Shown here piece by piece: positions 27,241-36,342 of a stretch of DNA of 64,000 nucleotides. Made by a program: the position numbers and the translations under genes. The stretch comes from Pseudomonas sp. B21-056 (GTDB taxonomy: Bacteria; Pseudomonadota; Gammaproteobacteria; Pseudomonadales; Pseudomonadaceae): contig NZ_CP087203.1 of assembly GCF_026016325.1 (NCBI RefSeq), positions 248,001 through 312,000 of the forward strand. The letters run 5' to 3'. The notes under the pieces are model-generated. The model saw only the letters and a list, made by a program, of their open reading frames with translations, was not told where the DNA came from and ran no database searches. The number at the start of each line of letters is the position of its first letter. The first letter of the stretch is position 1.

Positions 27241-28635
27241 TCAAGCCGCGAAAATCTTCCCTGGATTCATGATGCCGTTAGGGTCGAACGCGGCCTTGAT
27301 GGCTTTCATGTATTCGATTTCAACCGGCGAGCGACTATAAGTCAGATAGTCGCGCTTGGTCATGCCTACGCCGTGTTCGGCCGAGATCGAGCCGTTGTAT
27401 TTCTCGACGATCTCGAACACCCATTTGTTCACTGTCGCACACTTGGCGAAGAACTCGTCCTTGCTCAGGCTGTCCGGCTTGAGGATGTTCAGGTGCAGGT
27501 TGCCGTCGCCGATGTGGCCGTACCAGACGACTTCGAAGTCCGGATAGTGTTTGCCGACGATCGCGTCTATTTCCTTGAGGAACTCCGGGACTTTCGAGAC
27601 GGTCACCGAAATATCGTTCTTGTACGGCGTCCAGTGGGAGATGGTTTCCGAGATGTACTCGCGCAGTTTCCACAGATTCTGCAGTTGGGTTTCACTCTGG
27701 CTCATCACGCCGTCCAGCACCCAGCCCTGCTCCACGCAGTGCTCGAAGGTTTCCAGGGCGTGATTGGCAACCTCTTCGGTGGTGGCTTCGAATTCCAGCA
27801 GGGCATAGAACGGGCAGTCGGTTTCGAACGGCGCCGGCACGTCGCCACGGCCCATGATCCTGGCCAGGGCCTTGTCGGAGAAAAACTCGAAGGCAGTCAG
27901 GTCGAGCTTGCCCTGGAAGGCGTGGAGCACGGGCATGATCGAATCGAAGTCCGGCGTGCCCAGCACCATCGCGGTGAGGTTTTTCGGGGCACGATCCAGG
28001 CGCATGGTGGCCTCGACCACGAAACCGAGGGTGCCTTCGGCGCCGATGAATAGCTGCCGCAGGTCGTAGCCGGTGGCGTTCTTGATCAGGTCCTTGTTCA
28101 GTTCCAGCAGATCGCCCTTACCGGTGACGACTTTCATCCCGGCCACCCAATTGCGGGTCATGCCGTAGCGAATCACCTTGATCCCGCCGGCATTGGTGCC
28201 GATGTTGCCGCCAATCTGGCTGGAACCGGCGGAAGCGAAGTCCACCGGATAGTACAGCCCGTGCTCTTGCGCCTTGTTCTGCAATTGCTCGGTGATCACG
28301 CCCGGTTGGCAGACGGCGGTGCGGTCCGTGAGGTTCACCTCGAGAATCTGGTTCATATAGTCGAATGACACGACCACTTCGCCGTTGGCCGCCACCGCTG
28401 CGGCGGAAAGCCCGGTGCGCCCGCCCGAAGGCACCAGTGCAACTTTGTGCGTGTTGGCCCAGCGCACAATGGCCTGGACCTGTTCGATGGTCTTGGGAAA
28501 GACGATGGCGGCCGGCGCCGGGGCGAAGTGCTTGGTCCAATCCTTGCCATAGGCTTGCAGGGAGGCGGTATCGGTCAGGACCTTGCCGGGCTCGACCAGG
28601 GTCTTCAGCTCTTCTATCAGGAGAGGATTGGTCAT
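27241..28635 (-). CDS. FAD-binding D-2-hydroxyglutarate dehydrogenase
   Basis: A 464-residue FAD-linked oxidase of the GlcD/D2HGDH type. The PCMH-type FAD domain (about 35-215) carries VPSGGRTGLSAAAVA and GGNIGTNAGGIKVIRYG; the C-terminal substrate domain ends with WYGHIGDGNLHLNIL and the SAEHGVGMTKRDYL motif. It diverges from serA. In Pseudomonas stutzeri this enzyme removes the D-2-hydroxyglutarate made by SerA and so drives serine synthesis; the same coupling is inferred here. I chose the ATG at 28635 (MTNPLLIEELKTLV) rather than one 30 bases upstream. Confidence 0.9.
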   Translation of the reverse strand: MTNPLLIEELKTLVEPGKVLTDTASLQAYGKDWTKHFAPAPAAIVFPKTIEQVQAIVRWANTHKVALVPSGGRTGLSAAAVAANGEVVVSFDYMNQILEVNLTDRTAVCQPGVITEQLQNKAQEHGLYYPVDFASAGSSQIGGNIGTNAGGIKVIRYGMTRNWVAGMKVVTGKGDLLELNKDLIKNATGYDLRQLFIGAEGTLGFVVEATMRLDRAPKNLTAMVLGTPDFDSIMPVLHAFQGKLDLTAFEFFSDKALARIMGRGDVPAPFETDCPFYALLEFEATTEEVANHALETFEHCVEQGWVLDGVMSQSETQLQNLWKLREYISETISHWTPYKNDISVTVSKVPEFLKEIDAIVGKHYPDFEVVWYGHIGDGNLHLNILKPDSLSKDEFFAKCATVNKWVFEIVEKYNGSISAEHGVGMTKRDYLTYSRSPVEIEYMKAIKAAFDPNGIMNPGKIFAA

Positions 28636-28709
28636 CGACAGGACTCTCGAACAATTCATGGTCACCCTGAGAACGCTTCATGTCGCAGAATGAGTGTTTA
28701 CAGGTCGCA

Positions 28710-28721
28710 TATGCTAGCATA
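28710..28721. promoter_or_regulatory. Perfect 12-base palindrome between D2HGDH and serA genes
   Basis: TATGCTAGCATA lies about midway in the 201-base divergent gap. A TTTACA hexamer sits at 28697-28702, but its spacing to the palindrome does not make a standard promoter. It may be an operator or overlapping divergent -10 elements. Confidence 0.35.
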
Positions 28722-28836
28722 CCGCCCCCGCAGGACAGTGCCGAAGGTCGTTCTGCGGCGACGGCCATCACGCCGATCGGGCCAGCATGCGCTGTCCGAT
28801 TCCCTGCCATTTTTTCCGGGACACAGGTTTACGCAG

Positions 28837-30066
28837 ATGAGCAAGACTTCACTCGATAAGAGCAAGATCAGGTTCCTTCTCCTCGAAGGCGTCCACCAAT
28901 CGGCTGTCGACGTCCTCAAGTCGGCGGGCTATACCAGTATCGAGTACATCACCAGTTCTCTGCCGGAAGCCCAGCTCAAGGAAAAGATCGCCGATGCTCA
29001 TTTCATCGGCATTCGCTCCCGCACTCAATTGACCGAAGAGATCTTCGACCACGCCAAGAAACTGGTGGCGGTCGGCTGCTTCTGCATTGGCACCAACCAG
29101 GTTGACCTCGATGCGGCTCGCGAGCGCGGTATCGCGGTGTTCAACGCGCCGTACTCCAACACCCGTTCCGTTGCCGAGCTGGTGCTGGCCGAAGCGATCC
29201 TGCTGCTGCGCGGCATTCCCGAGAAAAACGCTTCCTGCCACCGTGGCGGCTGGATCAAGAGCGCGGCCAACTCCTTCGAAATCCGTGGCAAGAAGCTGGG
29301 CATCGTCGGCTATGGCTCGATCGGTACCCAGTTGTCGGTCCTGGCCGAAGGCCTGGGGATGCAGGTGTTTTTCTACGACACCGTGACCAAGCTGCCGCTG
29401 GGTAACGCTACTCAGGTCAACGATCTGCATGAGTTGCTGGGCATGTCCGACATCGTGACCCTGCACGTGCCGGAAACCGCGGCTACCCAGTGGATGATCG
29501 GCGAGAAGGAAATCCGCGCCATCAAGAAGGGCGGGATCCTGATCAACGCCGCTCGCGGCACCGTGGTCAAGCTCGACGCCCTGGCCGACGCGATCAAGGA
29601 CAAGCACCTGATCGGCGCCGCCATCGACGTGTTCCCGGTGGAGCCGCGCTCCAACGACGATATCTTCGAAAGCCCGCTGCGTGGCCTGGACAACGTGATC
29701 CTGACCCCGCACATCGGCGGCTCCACCGCTGAAGCCCAGGCCAACATCGGCCTGGAAGTGGCGGAAAAACTGGTCAAGTACAGCGACAACGGTACTTCGG
29801 TATCGTCCGTGAACTTCCCGGAAGTAGCCCTGCCGGCGCACCCTGGCAAGCACCGCCTGCTGCACATCCACGAGAACATCCCGGGTGTGTTGAGCGAGAT
29901 CAACAAGGTTTTCGCGGAAAACGGCATCAACATTTCCGGTCAGTTCCTGCAGACCAACGAGAAAGTCGGCTACGTCGTGATCGACGTCGATGCCGAATAC
30001 TCGGACCTGGCGCAAGAGAAGCTGCAGCACATCAAGGGCACCATTCGGTCCCGCGTGTTGTTCTAA
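28837..30066 (+). CDS. serA: D-3-phosphoglycerate dehydrogenase SerA
   Basis: A 409-residue NAD-dependent dehydrogenase that opens the serine pathway from 3-phosphoglycerate. It has the D-2-hydroxyacid dehydrogenase fold: nucleotide loop GIVGYGSIGTQLSVLAE (about 155-171), INAARGTVV, the catalytic histidine in TPHIGGST, and a C-terminal ACT domain (about 335-409) that binds serine for feedback control. Enzymes of this type also reduce 2-oxoglutarate to D-2-hydroxyglutarate, which the divergent neighbour reoxidises. A rho-independent terminator follows. Confidence 0.96.
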   Translation: MSKTSLDKSKIRFLLLEGVHQSAVDVLKSAGYTSIEYITSSLPEAQLKEKIADAHFIGIRSRTQLTEEIFDHAKKLVAVGCFCIGTNQVDLDAARERGIAVFNAPYSNTRSVAELVLAEAILLLRGIPEKNASCHRGGWIKSAANSFEIRGKKLGIVGYGSIGTQLSVLAEGLGMQVFFYDTVTKLPLGNATQVNDLHELLGMSDIVTLHVPETAATQWMIGEKEIRAIKKGGILINAARGTVVKLDALADAIKDKHLIGAAIDVFPVEPRSNDDIFESPLRGLDNVILTPHIGGSTAEAQANIGLEVAEKLVKYSDNGTSVSSVNFPEVALPAHPGKHRLLHIHENIPGVLSEINKVFAENGINISGQFLQTNEKVGYVVIDVDAEYSDLAQEKLQHIKGTIRSRVLF

Positions 30067-30102
30067 AAAGACTGGGCGGCAAGTTGAGGTTGGGCTTGCA
30101 AT

Positions 30103-30138
30103 AAAAAACGGGAGTCCAAGAGGGCTCCCGTTTTTTTT
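30103..30138 (+). terminator. Rho-independent terminator of serA
   Basis: A CGGGAG stem (30109-30114) pairs with CTCCCG (30125-30130) and is followed by eight T residues (30131-30138); an A run precedes the stem. It begins 36 bases after the serA stop. Confidence 0.92.
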
Positions 30139-30161
30139 ATAGCCTGACACACCGCGAAACC

Positions 30162-30250
30162 TGTGGGAGCGAACCTGCTCGCGAAGGCGGCGCATCAGCG
30201 CACGGAGATGTCACTGATCCGACGCTTTCGCGAGCAGGCTCGCTCCCACA
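30162..30250. repeat. Type A paired palindromic repeat (REPIN-like)
   Basis: Inward-facing pair between the convergent serA and DUF4399 genes, directly after the serA terminator. Confidence 0.9.
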
Positions 30251-30263
30251 AGGGGTCGTGTGG

Positions 30264-30689
30264 TTACTTCACGTTCACCGTAATTTTTTTGGAGACAATC
30301 GGCGGATCGAACGGCATATGCCCGCTGTCGCCCAGCTCCAGTTGCAAGGTGTGCTTGCCCGGGGCCAGTTTGATGGTGGCCTCGGTTTGCGCCTTGCCGA
30401 AGTGCATGTGGTTGGCATCGTTTGGAATCGGGGCGCCTGCGGCAGGCAACTTGTCGACATCAATCAGCAGATGATGATGCCCGGTATTTTTTGTTACATC
30501 ACCCGCCGGCGCCAAAGCGATATCCTTGACGCCAAACTTGACCTTGAATTCCTGGGCAACAGTGGCCCCGTCGGCCGGGGAAACGATGAATACTTCTGCC
30601 CCCTTGGGAGCTGGCGTCGCGGCGTTTGCCAGCATCGAAGTGCCGAGCAACAGGCCGGCCAATGCGGCACGTGACATAAAGCTTTTCAT
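30264..30689 (-). CDS. DUF4399 domain periplasmic protein
   Basis: A 141-residue secreted protein with a signal peptide ending LANA-ATP (about residue 23). The mature part matches DUF4399: VFIVSPADGATV, the histidine-rich NTGHHHLLID, MHFGKAQTEA, and a terminal PFDPPIVSKKITVNV. The HHH and MHF elements suggest possible metal binding, which is my inference. Function unknown. AGAAAAAAATG context precedes the start. Confidence 0.87.
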   Translation of the reverse strand: MKSFMSRAALAGLLLGTSMLANAATPAPKGAEVFIVSPADGATVAQEFKVKFGVKDIALAPAGDVTKNTGHHHLLIDVDKLPAAGAPIPNDANHMHFGKAQTEATIKLAPGKHTLQLELGDSGHMPFDPPIVSKKITVNVK

Positions 30690-30822
30690 TTTTTTCTCCA
30701 GTTTTTCCGTGAAATCCTATTGGTCGTGACAACTTCATGACCAATCGTTGTCGAAGCCTGCAACAACCATAGCAAAGCGAGCCTGAAACGAGCGTCGCTT
30801 GTACTAATACAAAGGAGTGACC

Positions 30823-31389
30823 ATGCGTTTGCTGCCTGGCCTGATCTGCCTGCTACCCCTTTTGAGCCCTTTGGCCCATGCCGAACTGATCGACGACATC
30901 AACGACCGTGGCGAACTGCGCATCGCCCTCGAAGCCAATGCCGCGCCCTTCAACTTCAAGGAAGACGGCAAACTCACCGGGTTTGAAGTGGAACTGGGCC
31001 AGATGCTGGCCAATGAACTCGATGTACGCGCCGACTTTGTGGTCACCGATGCCGCGGATCTGCTGAGCGGCGTGGAAAGCGGCAAGTACGACGTCGCCAT
31101 CAACCACATAGCAATGACCCCGGAACTGGCGGAACGTTTCGACACCAGTGCGGCTTACAGCCGTCCGGATGCACAACTGCTGGCGAGCAGCGAGGAAACA
31201 CAAGCCCCGCTCATGATGGCGCAGTCTTTCCAGTCGGAAAAAAAGAGCGGCCCGGCACCGAGCCTGGTGATTCCGTTCCAGAAGGGCAACCCGGCGTTCA
31301 AGGCCAGCGTGGACAATGCGCTGACGCGTATCAAGGATGACGGGAGGCTGGAGCAGTTGTCGCAGAAGTGGTTGGGTAAGCAGCAATGA
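30823..31389 (+). CDS. Shortened amino-acid ABC substrate-binding protein
   Basis: A 188-residue secreted protein of the SBP_bac_3 family, with a signal peptide ending AHA (residue 20). Lobe I is intact: RGELRIALEANAAPFNF, GFEVELGQMLANEL, YDVAINHIAMTPEL. After TSAAYSRPDAQLLASS (about residue 123) a polar linker leads directly to the closing strand and helices NPAFKASVDNALTRI and LSQKWLG. Most of lobe II, including the usual LKGKKVGVQ region, is absent, so the mature protein has about 168 instead of about 230 residues. Ligand binding in the classical cleft is therefore questionable. AAAGGAG lies five bases upstream of the ATG. It stands alone. Confidence 0.8.
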   Translation: MRLLPGLICLLPLLSPLAHAELIDDINDRGELRIALEANAAPFNFKEDGKLTGFEVELGQMLANELDVRADFVVTDAADLLSGVESGKYDVAINHIAMTPELAERFDTSAAYSRPDAQLLASSEETQAPLMMAQSFQSEKKSGPAPSLVIPFQKGNPAFKASVDNALTRIKDDGRLEQLSQKWLGKQQ

Positions 31390-31418
31390 CAGGTTATTAA
31401 AGAGTCAGGCGCGGTCTT

Positions 31419-31551
31419 TGTGGCGAGGGGATTTATCCCCGCTGGGGTGCGAAGCGCCCCCCATACTGCCGAAACCGATCAACCTGACAGTTCGAGGCAT
31501 TAGCTTTTAGGGCTGCTTCGCACCCCAGCGGGGATAAATCCCCTCGCCACA
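31419..31551. repeat. Type C palindromic repeat
   Basis: Outer arms TGTGGCGAGGGGATTTATCC and complement, inner arms CCCCGCTGGGGTGCGAAGC and complement, with a loop of about 45 bases. Confidence 0.88.
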
Positions 31552-31568
31552 GGGGGTTGTTGTGGGCC

Positions 31569-32195
31569 TTAAGACTTGCGCCAGACACTCGCCAACCATG
31601 GCTGCTGCTCCCGGGGTAGCCCCGCCGGCCGGTAGTAGTGCTCCAGCTCGACAAAACCGGCGGCGGTGAGCTGCGTGCGCCAGGCCTCAAGATCGTGATA
31701 GGCGCCGAAGCGCTGGCCGTTCCAGCCTTCCTGGTTCTCGCCCCGGGGGTTGGAGCTGAACAGCACGCCGTCGGGTTTGAGGGTGGCATGCAACTGCTGG
31801 AGCACTCGAGGCAGTTCCTGGACGGGGATATGGAACAGCACGGCGTTGGCGAAGATCCCGTCGAAGCGTTCGCTTGGCAGATCAAGTTGCAGGAAATCCT
31901 GCTGCCACACTTCGCAACCGCTGTCCTGGCGAGCCATTTGGGCAAACGCTTGAGAGCCGTCGAGCCCCACCGCAACGTGCCCCATGCGGGTGAATGTCTG
32001 CAGGTCCCTCCCCGGGCCGCAGCCGAAATCGAGAATATGAAGCGGTGCCGGGCCGTGGATATGCCGCAACAGTGCGTCGATGTTCTGGCTGACATCGTGA
32101 TCGCGAGTGCCATCGCGAAAGCTTTCGGCGACCGAGTTGTAATGGCCCAGGGTCGTAGTGGTGATGGCGTGGAGGTCGTCGGGGGAGTGTTTCAT
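31569..32195 (-). CDS. Class I SAM-dependent methyltransferase
   Basis: A 208-residue methyltransferase. SAM-binding motif I is ILDFGCGPGRDLQTF (about 54-68), followed by the acidic end of strand 2 in AVGLDGSQ, motif II in FDGIFANAVLFHIP, and motif III LKPDGVLFSSNPRG. The tail resembles tellurite-resistance/ubiquinone-type small methyltransferases, but the substrate is unclear. It lies 57 bases downstream of metI on the same strand, so it could be the last gene of the met transporter operon. Confidence 0.85.
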   Translation of the reverse strand: MKHSPDDLHAITTTTLGHYNSVAESFRDGTRDHDVSQNIDALLRHIHGPAPLHILDFGCGPGRDLQTFTRMGHVAVGLDGSQAFAQMARQDSGCEVWQQDFLQLDLPSERFDGIFANAVLFHIPVQELPRVLQQLHATLKPDGVLFSSNPRGENQEGWNGQRFGAYHDLEAWRTQLTAAGFVELEHYYRPAGLPREQQPWLASVWRKS

Positions 32196-32252
32196 GGCCA
32201 GGCTTGAGTGGGGAGCGAAGGCCGACTATACCCCATCGTCACCGGCATCGAC

Positions 32253-32897
32253 TCAGCGCCTGTTCAAGCCTCGCGCCAAGCGGTCACCACCCAATTGAAT
32301 CAGCGCCACCAGTGCTACCAGCAGCACGATCACAGTGAGCATGATCTGGCTGTCGAAGCGCTGGTAACCATAACGGTACGCGATGTCCCCCAGGCCGCCG
32401 GCGCCAATCGCACCGGCCATGGCTGAGGAATTGATCATGGTCACCAACGTGATGGTAAACCCGCCGACGATGCCCGGCAGCGCTTCCGGCAACAGCACGT
32501 GCCAGACGATATGCCAGCGTCGGCAGCCCATGGCCTGGGCGGCCTCGATCAAGCCATGGTCGACCTCCCGCAGGCTGACTTCGGCGATGCGGGCGAAGAA
32601 CGGTGTGGCGGCGATGGTCAACGGCACCACGGCAGCCCATACGCCGTAGGTCGTGCCGACGATCAGCCGCGTGAACGGGATCAGCGCCACCATCAGGATC
32701 AGAAACGGTATCGAACGGAACAGGTTCACGAACGCGCCCAGGGCACGGTTCAGCGTGGGCGCTTCGTAGATCCCGCCCTTGCCGCTGGTGACCAGAACCA
32801 CCGCCAGCGCAATGCCGGTTGGCAACGCGATCAGCGATGACACGCCTACCATCAGCAGCGTGTCGATAAACCCCTGCAACAACCGATCAAACCACAT
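32253..32897 (-). CDS. metI: Methionine-type ABC transporter permease MetI
   Basis: A 214-residue inner-membrane permease with five or so membrane segments and the ABC-permease EAA loop in [26 protein letters not shown]. It starts at the ATG at 32897 ([15 protein letters not shown]), overlapping the end of metN by 11 bases, so the two are translationally coupled. Together with metN and metQ it would import methionine or, given the neighbouring monooxygenase genes, another sulfur compound. Confidence 0.93.
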   Translation of the reverse strand: MWFDRLLQGFIDTLLMVGVSSLIALPTGIALAVVLVTSGKGGIYEAPTLNRALGAFVNLFRSIPFLILMVALIPFTRLIVGTTYGVWAAVVPLTIAATPFFARIAEVSLREVDHGLIEAAQAMGCRRWHIVWHVLLPEALPGIVGGFTITLVTMINSSAMAGAIGAGGLGDIAYRYGYQRFDSQIMLTVIVLLVALVALIQLGGDRLARGLNRR

Positions 32898-34005
32898 AGC
32901 CCAGCACCTCCACCTGTTGTGCCCAATTGCCGGCGCGTTGTCGCAGTTCTTCGGCGCCCCAGGACGAGCCGCTGACTGCCAGCAGCAACTGCCCCAGCCC
33001 GTGCCCCTGAATCCGCTCGATGCCCCCGTGCAGCAGCCGCACCCGTCCGCCCAAGGCACTGAATAGCGCGGCGAGATCCGGTTCCTCCCGCCCCGTGCCG
33101 GTGAATTGCAGGCGCAGCACAGCCGCCGCATCCGCCGACGCTGGCTGCGTCTGCAAACGGCTTTGCAGTTCCTCCGGCAAGGCCTGTTGCAACGGCGCCA
33201 GCAAGGTCCGGCTGACCTCATGCCGAGGGTTGCCGAACACCTCCCAGACCGGCCCTTGTTCAACGATGCGCCCTTGCTCGAGCACCACCACGCGGTCGCA
33301 GACTTCACGGATCACTGCCATTTCATGGGTGATCAACACGATGGTCAGGCCCAGCCGCTGATTGATCTGGCGCAGCAAGCCGAGAATCGATTGGGTGGTC
33401 TCCGGGTCCAGGGCCGAGGTGGCCTCGTCACACAGCAGGATCTGCGGGTCATGCACCAGCGCCCGGGCGATACCGACGCGCTGCTTCTGGCCGCCCGAGA
33501 GCTGCGCCGGGTAAGCCTTGTGCTTGTCCTGCAAGCCGACCAGTTCCAGCAACTCGCGGACCTTGCGCTGGCGCTGCTCCTTGGGCACGCCGGCGACCTT
33601 CAGCGGCAGCTCGACGTTCTGCCACACGGTCTTGGCCGACATCAGGTTGAAGTGCTGGAAGATCATGCCGATGCGTCGGCGCAATTCCACCAGGCGGTTT
33701 TCATCGAAGCCGCCGATGTCCACCTGATCGATCAGCACCCGTCCGCTGCTGGGTTGTTCCAGGCGATTGATGGTGCGGATCAGCGATGACTTGCCGGCAC
33801 CGCTGCGGCCGATGATGCCGAACACTTCGCCATGCTGGATCGCCAGGTCGATGCCTTGCAGCGCGGCTACCCGGGTGCCGTCGTAGGTCTTGCCCACGCC
33901 GATGAAGCGCACGTGGGCGCGGTTGAGCGCCGGATGCAGTTCGGTGTGGGCGGCGCTGAGGGGAATGAGTGTTTCTGTGCTCAGGCGAACATTGGCGACG
34001 CTCAT
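32887..34005 (-). CDS. metN: Methionine-type ABC transporter ATP-binding protein MetN
   Basis: A 372-residue ATPase. Walker A is GRSGAGKSS (about 67-75), the signature [15 protein letters not shown] and Walker [13 protein letters not shown] follow. The C-terminal NIL domain (about 285-372), which in E. coli MetN senses methionine and inhibits transport, is present but quite diverged. A 30-residue N-terminal extension precedes the ABC domain. It starts two bases after the metQ stop. Confidence 0.93.
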   Translation of the reverse strand: MSVANVRLSTETLIPLSAAHTELHPALNRAHVRFIGVGKTYDGTRVAALQGIDLAIQHGEVFGIIGRSGAGKSSLIRTINRLEQPSSGRVLIDQVDIGGFDENRLVELRRRIGMIFQHFNLMSAKTVWQNVELPLKVAGVPKEQRQRKVRELLELVGLQDKHKAYPAQLSGGQKQRVGIARALVHDPQILLCDEATSALDPETTQSILGLLRQINQRLGLTIVLITHEMAVIREVCDRVVVLEQGRIVEQGPVWEVFGNPRHEVSRTLLAPLQQALPEELQSRLQTQPASADAAAVLRLQFTGTGREEPDLAALFSALGGRVRLLHGGIERIQGHGLGQLLLAVSGSSWGAEELRQRAGNWAQQVEVLGYVV

Positions 34006-34007
34006 GG

Positions 34008-34817
34008 TCAGCCCTCCCAGCCGGCCTGGTAGAGCTTGCCATGGGCCTTGTCCAGGGCTGCGCGCACCACAGGGGAATGCTGGTAGATGTCGACGAACTT
34101 GATCAGCCGCGGATCGTTATTGCTCTTGGGCTGGATCACGAACTGGATAACGTATTCCTTGTGGTCGAGGCCGTCGAACAGCAGCGCGGAGGTGGCATCG
34201 AAGGTGTTCGCCAGGCGGATGTAGGCGGGGTATCCCTGCACCAGGTCGGCGTCTTCATAGGCGCGCACCAGTTGCACGGCTTCGACCTGCAGGATCCTGA
34301 GCTTCTTCGGATTGGCGACGATGTCATCCTCGGTGGCCTTGTAGCCCACTCCCGGCTTGAGCGTGATCAACCCGGCCTTTGCCAGCAGTTGCAAGCCGCG
34401 ACCGCTGTTGATCGGATCGTTGGCAATGGCGACACTCGCGCCTTCGGGCAGTTCGTCGAAGCTTTTGTACTTCTTCGAGTAGAGACCAACGTTGTTGATG
34501 ATCCCCGGCGCGAACGGCACCAGGTCGAACCCGGCGGCAGCCTTGGCATTTTCCAGGAACGGGATGTGCTGGAAATAGTTCACGTCGATATCGCCGGAGG
34601 CGAGGCTGACGTTCGGTGCGATCCAGTCGCTGAACTCCACCAGCTCGACCTTCAGGCCTTGTTTGTCTGCCTCGGCCACGGCGGCTTCCAGGGGAATGGC
34701 GAATGCGGCGGTAGTGCCGATTTTCAGCGGTGCATCGGCGGCGAACAGCGCCGAGCTGAACAGGCTGAAGGCCAGGGCCAGTGTTTTGACCGGTCGGGTC
34801 AGGCGTTGTGTAGTCAT
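34008..34817 (-). CDS. metQ: Methionine-type ABC substrate-binding protein MetQ
   Basis: A 269-residue NlpA/MetQ binding protein. Signal peptide ends LFAADAP without a lipobox cysteine. Family motifs are [36 protein letters not shown] and [16 protein letters not shown] chose the ATG at 34817 ([12 protein letters not shown]) with GGAA nine bases upstream; a longer start would run into the type B repeat upstream. First gene of metQ-metN-metI on the minus strand. Confidence 0.92.
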   Translation of the reverse strand: MTTQRLTRPVKTLALAFSLFSSALFAADAPLKIGTTAAFAIPLEAAVAEADKQGLKVELVEFSDWIAPNVSLASGDIDVNYFQHIPFLENAKAAAGFDLVPFAPGIINNVGLYSKKYKSFDELPEGASVAIANDPINSGRGLQLLAKAGLITLKPGVGYKATEDDIVANPKKLRILQVEAVQLVRAYEDADLVQGYPAYIRLANTFDATSALLFDGLDHKEYVIQFVIQPKSNNDPRLIKFVDIYQHSPVVRAALDKAHGKLYQAGWEG

Positions 34818-34854
34818 GTCGATTATTCCAGTCATTGAGGCACGGGTTGCCCCC

Positions 34855-34970
34855 TGTAGGAGCTGTCGAGTGCAACGAGGCTGCGATCTTGTCCCAGACA
34901 ATTGAGTCCCAAGCGAACATCAGGATCAAAAGATCGTCCGAACGCGGCCCGAGCCTTCGGCACGCCTACA
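34855..34970. repeat. Type B palindromic repeat
   Basis: Left half TGTAGGAGCTGTCGAGTGCA, linker with AAAAGATCGTCCGAACGCGG as in the loop of the copy at 5 kb, right half ending CGGCACGCCTACA. It lies between the monooxygenase gene and metQ. Confidence 0.82.
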
Positions 34971-34983
34971 GGAAGTGCAGCAT

Positions 34984-36342
34984 CTATCGTCGGTGGTGCG
35001 AACCAGTGTGCCGTTCGGGCAAATGAGCCTCTGCCCGAAACAGCTTTTCCCGCAAGGTGCCGCTGTCATATTCAGTCTTGTACGAGCCACGCCGTTGCAG
35101 TTCGGGAATCACCAGATCGATGAAGTCCACATAGCTTTGCGGTGTGACAATGCGGGTCAGGTTGAAGCCGTCGAGACCGGTTTCGGCAATCCACGATTCC
35201 AGCTCGTCGGCCACCTGCTCGGGCGAGCCGACCAGCGTGATGTAGCGGCCACCCAAGGCGTGTTGTTCCAGTAGCTTGCGCCGGGTCCAGTCATTGTTCT
35301 GCAGGATCCGGGTGGCGGATTGGATGGCATTGTTCTTCACGTACTGGATCGGCTCATCCAGTGCGTACTCGGAAAAATCGATGCCCGTCGACGCGGAGAA
35401 ATGCGCGACCCCGGCCTCGGCGCTGGCGTAGCTGAGGTACTCGGCATGCTTGGCCCAGGCGACGGCTTCGGTCTCGCCGACGATCACGTTCAGGCCCATG
35501 AACACCTTGATGTCCTCGGGCTTGCGTCCGCCCTGGACGGCGCTGGCGCGAACCTTGTCCACCTGGCTTCGGGTCGCGGCCTTGTTCTGGCCGCTGATGA
35601 ACACGCACTCGGCATGGCGCCCGGCGAACAGCAGTCCGCGCTCCGAACTGCCGGCCTGGAACAGCACCGGTGTGCGCTGGGGTGAAGGTTCGCAGAGGTG
35701 ATAACCCTCGACCTGATAGAACTCGCCCTGATGACGGACCTTGTGGACCTTCTCCGGTTGGGCGTAGATCCGCTGTTCGCGGTCGTTGAGCACCGCGTCG
35801 TTTTCCCAACTGCCCTCCCACAGTTTGTAGAGCACTTGCAGGTATTCGTCGGCCTGGTCGTAGCGGCGGTCATGCTCGACCTGCGCAGTCAGGCCCATCG
35901 CCTTGGCGGCGCTGTCCAGGTAGCCGGTGACGATGTTCCAGCCGACCCGGCCACGACTCAGATGGTCGAGGGTGCTCATGCGGCGGGCGAACAGGTACGG
36001 TGGTTCGTAGGTCAGGTTGGCGGTGAGGCCGAAGCCCAGGTTTTTCGTCACGGCCGCCATTGCGCTGACCAGCAATAACGGGTCATTGACCGGTAGCTGG
36101 ATCGACTCCTTCAAGGTGACGTCCAGCGACTGCTGGTACACGTCGTAGACCCCGACGATATCGGCGATAAACAAGCCGTCGAACAGCCCGCGCTCCAGCA
36201 GTAGCGCCAGTCCGGTCCAGTATTCGAGCGTGTTGTATTGGGTGGAGGTGTCCTGGGGATGCGTCCACAGCCCATGATTGATATGCCCGATGCAGTTCAT
36301 GTTGAACGCGTTGAGCAGAATCTTTTTTTTGCCGGGCGCCAT
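34984..36342 (-). CDS. NtaA/DmoA-type FMN-dependent monooxygenase
   Basis: A 452-residue two-component flavin monooxygenase of the NtaA/SnaA/DszA/DmoA branch of the bacterial luciferase superfamily. Motifs include NAFNMNCIGHINHGLW, LDHLSRGRVGWNIVTGY and PVLFQAGSSERGLLFA. Such enzymes use FMNH2 from a separate reductase to oxygenate organosulfur or aminopolycarboxylate substrates. The ATG at 36342 overlaps the stop of the upstream SfnB-type gene (TGATG). The setting with two SfnB genes and a met-type transporter points to sulfur scavenging. No flavin reductase gene is adjacent. Confidence 0.9.
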   Translation of the reverse strand: MAPGKKKILLNAFNMNCIGHINHGLWTHPQDTSTQYNTLEYWTGLALLLERGLFDGLFIADIVGVYDVYQQSLDVTLKESIQLPVNDPLLLVSAMAAVTKNLGFGLTANLTYEPPYLFARRMSTLDHLSRGRVGWNIVTGYLDSAAKAMGLTAQVEHDRRYDQADEYLQVLYKLWEGSWENDAVLNDREQRIYAQPEKVHKVRHQGEFYQVEGYHLCEPSPQRTPVLFQAGSSERGLLFAGRHAECVFISGQNKAATRSQVDKVRASAVQGGRKPEDIKVFMGLNVIVGETEAVAWAKHAEYLSYASAEAGVAHFSASTGIDFSEYALDEPIQYVKNNAIQSATRILQNNDWTRRKLLEQHALGGRYITLVGSPEQVADELESWIAETGLDGFNLTRIVTPQSYVDFIDLVIPELQRRGSYKTEYDSGTLREKLFRAEAHLPERHTGSHHRR

